Of a stretch of 40,134 bases of DNA, positions 38,246-40,134 are shown piece by piece. How positions within the stretch are numbered: position 1 is the first letter of the stretch; every line of letters begins with the position of its first letter. A program made the translations under genes and the position numbers. The notes under the pieces were generated by a model. It did not search any database. It was not told where the DNA came from and worked only from the letters and a program-made list of their open reading frames with translations. Source of the stretch: Terriglobales bacterium (lineage in GTDB: Bacteria > Acidobacteriota > Terriglobia > Terriglobales > Acidobacteriaceae); assembly GCA_025936825.1 (NCBI GenBank), contig JAICSO010000034.1, positions 1-40,134 of the forward strand. The letters run 5' to 3'.

Positions 38246-38431
38246 ATGAAATTTCGGTCAAATCGACTGGCAACCTGCCCTTTGGCTCCGGATTTTTCGT
38301 CTCGGCGCAGGCAACGTCAGATTCGAGAATTGGCCCAAGGATCGTTTACGCCTCAACCGGATTGTTCGACTTGCCCCAAATTCCAAATACATCTACGTTG
38401 CGCGGAAATGTGGTGCAGAGGTGTCAAATGA
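38246..38431 (+). CDS. Possible small Cys-rich protein coupled to the HTH gene
   Basis: A 61-aa frame starting at ATG 38246, whose stop TGA (38429-38431) overlaps the HTH gene's ATG at 38428 as ATGA. It contains CSTCPKFQIHLRCAEMWC, four cysteines in a CxxC-x8-C-x4-C pattern that could bind a metal. The ribosome site is weak (TAGGG). Composition is plausible but not decisive; it could be a chance frame or a leader that drives coupled translation of the HTH gene. Confidence 0.35.
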   Translation: MKFRSNRLATCPLAPDFSSRRRQRQIRELAQGSFTPQPDCSTCPKFQIHLRCAEMWCRGVK

Positions 38432-38715
38432 GACCAGCCGACAATGAGGCCCTGCAGGTCAGGCAGATTTCTCCTGGCGTTTCGGGAACCCTTCCAACCG
38501 AACCGTTTATCAACGCAAAGCAAGCATCTGGACTGCTGCACCTGAGCGCGAAGACCCTACTGAGATTCGCTCGACAGGGGATCGTTCCAGCCCATCCCTT
38601 AACGGGGAAGACCCGCAAGCAATGGCGCTTCTTGGAATCCGAGCTTTACGCCTGGGCTCACGAACGGGTAAATTTAGTGACGAGCGACCCGTGCCTAAAT
38701 TCAAGGAGAAAATGA
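38428..38715 (+). CDS. Excisionase/MerR-like helix-turn-helix protein
   Basis: A 95-aa product starting at ATG 38428 with AGAGG about 7 nt upstream; the frame is open to 38362 from a TTG. Residues ~27-75 (FINAKQASGLLHLSAKTLLR, GIVPAHPL, WRFLESELYAWA) follow the HTH_17/excisionase pattern. The stop overlaps the region just before the integrase start (38716), and AAGGAG within its last codons serves the integrase. Such small proteins bend DNA and direct excision, or repress the integrase. The pairing with a recombinase supports the Xis role; DNA-binding regulator of the MoxR operon is an alternative. Confidence 0.8.
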   Translation: MRPADNEALQVRQISPGVSGTLPTEPFINAKQASGLLHLSAKTLLRFARQGIVPAHPLTGKTRKQWRFLESELYAWAHERVNLVTSDPCLNSRRK

Positions 38716-39969
38716 ATGCAGGCACGATATCAGAATGGCTGTCTCACAACCATCATCCGCAAAGACGGTATTGAACGCTGGCAATTTCGCTGGCGTTCAA
38801 GGTACCCGGATGGCAGCTTGCGACCCTGCAAGAAAACCATAGGTCCCGTTAGCGAATACCCATTGAAGAGCAAGAAACTGCAGGATGCTTTGCTTGGGCT
38901 GCGAATGAAAATCAACATGGAGCCATCGACCAAGCTCAGTCCGATAACCATCGCAGCTCTGATCGAGCACTACGAACGCATCGAGCTTGCTGAACCGGAA
39001 GACGAAGAGTCCGGCAGAGCTCATTCCACCCGCAGCAGGTTGAAGTGGCTGCTCCATCGCTGGGTCGTGCCGCGCTGGGGCAAGCTGAACATTAACGATA
39101 TAAAGGCCGTGGCAGTCGAGCACTGGCTCAGGAACCTCGTGAAGAAGGACACCCAGGGAGCCGAGCGTTTGGCTCGTGGGAGTAGAGCAAAAATCAGGAA
39201 CGCGATGAGTGCTCTCTACAACCACGCCATACGCTGGGAATTCACGGATAAAAATCCGATCGCCGGACCGGTGAAGGGCTCAGGCGTGAGGGTGAGTTCG
39301 AAGAGGATGAGCATTCCCGACATCCTTACCATCGGCGAAATGCAGAAATTGATCTCTGCGGTTCGTCTGCGAGAGCGTGTCTTGATCTTCTTGGACATGG
39401 CCACTGGACTGCGGCGAGGGGAACTGGCTGGTTTGAAATGGGCGGATATCGACTTTTTGAACCTGCAAATCAATGTGAGCCGATCAGTCGTCGAGCAGCA
39501 CGTGGGAAGGTGCAAGACGGAGGTCTCCCAGAAGCCGGTCCCGATCGATGAATATATTGCAGCCGACCTGCTTGAATGGTACCGGCACACGCCGTATCAC
39601 GCTCCCACCGACTGGGTCTTCGCGACTGACAGCAACCGCGCGGGAAGGAAGCGCGGGAAACAACCACTTTGGCTGTGCAAGATCATGGGTTATCACATTC
39701 AACCCGCGGCCAAGAAGCTGAGTATCGAGAAACGTATTGGGTGGCACACCTTCCGCCGCACCTACTCAACCCTCCTCAAAGACAACGGCGAGGATGTGAA
39801 GGTAGTGCAGGAGTTGCTGCGCCATTCTTCGATCAAGATGACACTGGACGTCTACGCGCAGGCGCTGACACCGACAAAGCGGGCGGCGCAGCGCAAGGTC
39901 GTCCACATGATTCGGGAAAATCTCGGTGTACCGCAGAGTGTACCGCGAGGAATGGGGACATCGGCCTAA
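38716..39969 (+). CDS. Tyrosine recombinase (integrase)
   Basis: A 417-aa product starting at ATG 38716, with AAGGAG ~7 nt before. An N-terminal arm-binding and core-binding SAM-like region (~75-185) is followed by the catalytic domain. Active-site residues are Arg233 (TGLRRGEL), Lys267 (CKTEVSQK), His344 and Arg347 (WHTFRR), His370 (LRHSS) and nucleophile Tyr380 (TLDVYAQA). All five are present. The stop is 25 nt from the tRNA-Glu 3' end, the normal place for an integrase beside its att site. Odd features are a tandem GTGTACCGC pair at 39926-39946 inside the last codons and a tandem TCGGCCTAA pair straddling the stop. Confidence 0.95.
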   Translation: MQARYQNGCLTTIIRKDGIERWQFRWRSRYPDGSLRPCKKTIGPVSEYPLKSKKLQDALLGLRMKINMEPSTKLSPITIAALIEHYERIELAEPEDEESGRAHSTRSRLKWLLHRWVVPRWGKLNINDIKAVAVEHWLRNLVKKDTQGAERLARGSRAKIRNAMSALYNHAIRWEFTDKNPIAGPVKGSGVRVSSKRMSIPDILTIGEMQKLISAVRLRERVLIFLDMATGLRRGELAGLKWADIDFLNLQINVSRSVVEQHVGRCKTEVSQKPVPIDEYIAADLLEWYRHTPYHAPTDWVFATDSNRAGRKRGKQPLWLCKIMGYHIQPAAKKLSIEKRIGWHTFRRTYSTLLKDNGEDVKVVQELLRHSSIKMTLDVYAQALTPTKRAAQRKVVHMIRENLGVPQSVPRGMGTSA

Positions 39970-39994
39970 ATCGGCCTAAGTGGTTGATTAGATT

Positions 39995-40072
39995 TGGCGT
40001 CCCCGACGGGATTTGAACCCGTGTTACCGCCGTGAAAGGGCGATGTCCTAGGCCGGGCTAGACGACGGGGAC
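39995..40072 (-). tRNA. tRNA-Glu (anticodon TTC), CCA encoded
   Basis: On the minus strand GTCCCCG (40072-40066) pairs with CGGGGAC at the acceptor 3' side, followed by discriminator G and encoded CCA at 39997-39995. The anticodon stem-loop is CCGCCCTTTCACGGCGG with anticodon TTC, and the T-arm is ACGGGTTCAAATCCCGT. All stems are intact, so the gene appears functional. Its 3' half is the likely integration target of the adjacent recombinase; the element's copy restores the gene. Confidence 0.95.
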
Positions 40073-40134
40073 AATCTGCAGCAGGAGTGCGGGAAAACAA
40101 TTCATCGTAGCAGTGGCATTCGAGTGGTGTCAAA

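Overview
The window looks like the accessory part of an Acidobacteriota chromosome (Terriglobia, Koribacter/Sulfotelmatobacter-like). This is inferred from gene content, not from a marker gene: a CadC-type winged helix fused to a TolB propeller, an acidobacterial-type FtsX/MacB permease, an Ig-repeat/choice-of-anchor-D exoprotein, a DUF3303 protein and several Tat-like or Sec-secreted enzymes. There is no rRNA and no CRISPR array. One tRNA gene, tRNA-Glu(TTC), lies at the right edge.

Left third (1-19.5 kb). A secreted gluzincin-like TPR protein (298-1995) faces a large Ig-repeat surface hydrolase (2350-5316, minus). Then come a DUF3303 protein (5745-6023, minus) and a Nudix domain fused to a four-helix membrane region (6969-8318). 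A tight three-gene plus-strand cluster follows: amidohydrolase, S41 peptidase and cytoplasmic beta-propeller (9109-13752). Next are a divergent pair (CadC-TolB sensor, aspartyl protease) and a minus-strand cupin-MOSC pair. A diverged ~100-bp repeat occurs at ~8.75 and ~13.97 kb.

Middle third (20-30 kb). This segment is bounded by two similar ~125-bp direct repeats (20060-20185, 29942-30067). Each starts with a sequence resembling the 3' end of a tRNA-Ser-like gene, so they look like scars of tRNA-targeted integration. Inside are a greB fragment, a broken permease, a deletion-frameshifted MFS sugar-acid transporter, an intact sugar-acid dehydratase (enolase superfamily), an RraA-like protein, a GFOR-like oxidoreductase and a broken propeller-like gene. 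A second repeat (~265 bp) is present at 23.4 and 29.6 kb, with a fragment at 30.8 kb. The catabolic enzymes survive while their transporter is broken, which suggests a decaying sugar-acid island.

Right quarter (30-40 kb). After an M28/DUF4910-type peptidase and a propeller/hydrolase chimera comes a compact mobile module ending at the tRNA-Glu 3' end. On the minus strand four ORFs overlap by 4 bp each: a MoxR AAA+ ATPase, a VirB1-like lytic transglycosylase, a VirB9-N-domain protein and a VirB10/TrbI protein. Diverging from them are a possible Cys-rich peptide, an excisionase-like HTH protein and a tyrosine recombinase. No VirB4, VirD4, VirB6, VirB8 or relaxase is visible. The set is therefore either a remnant of a conjugative element or a reduced envelope-spanning machine paired with a MoxR ATPase. 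This is the best candidate for an undescribed system in the window, followed by the amidohydrolase/S41/propeller cluster and the Nudix-membrane fusion.
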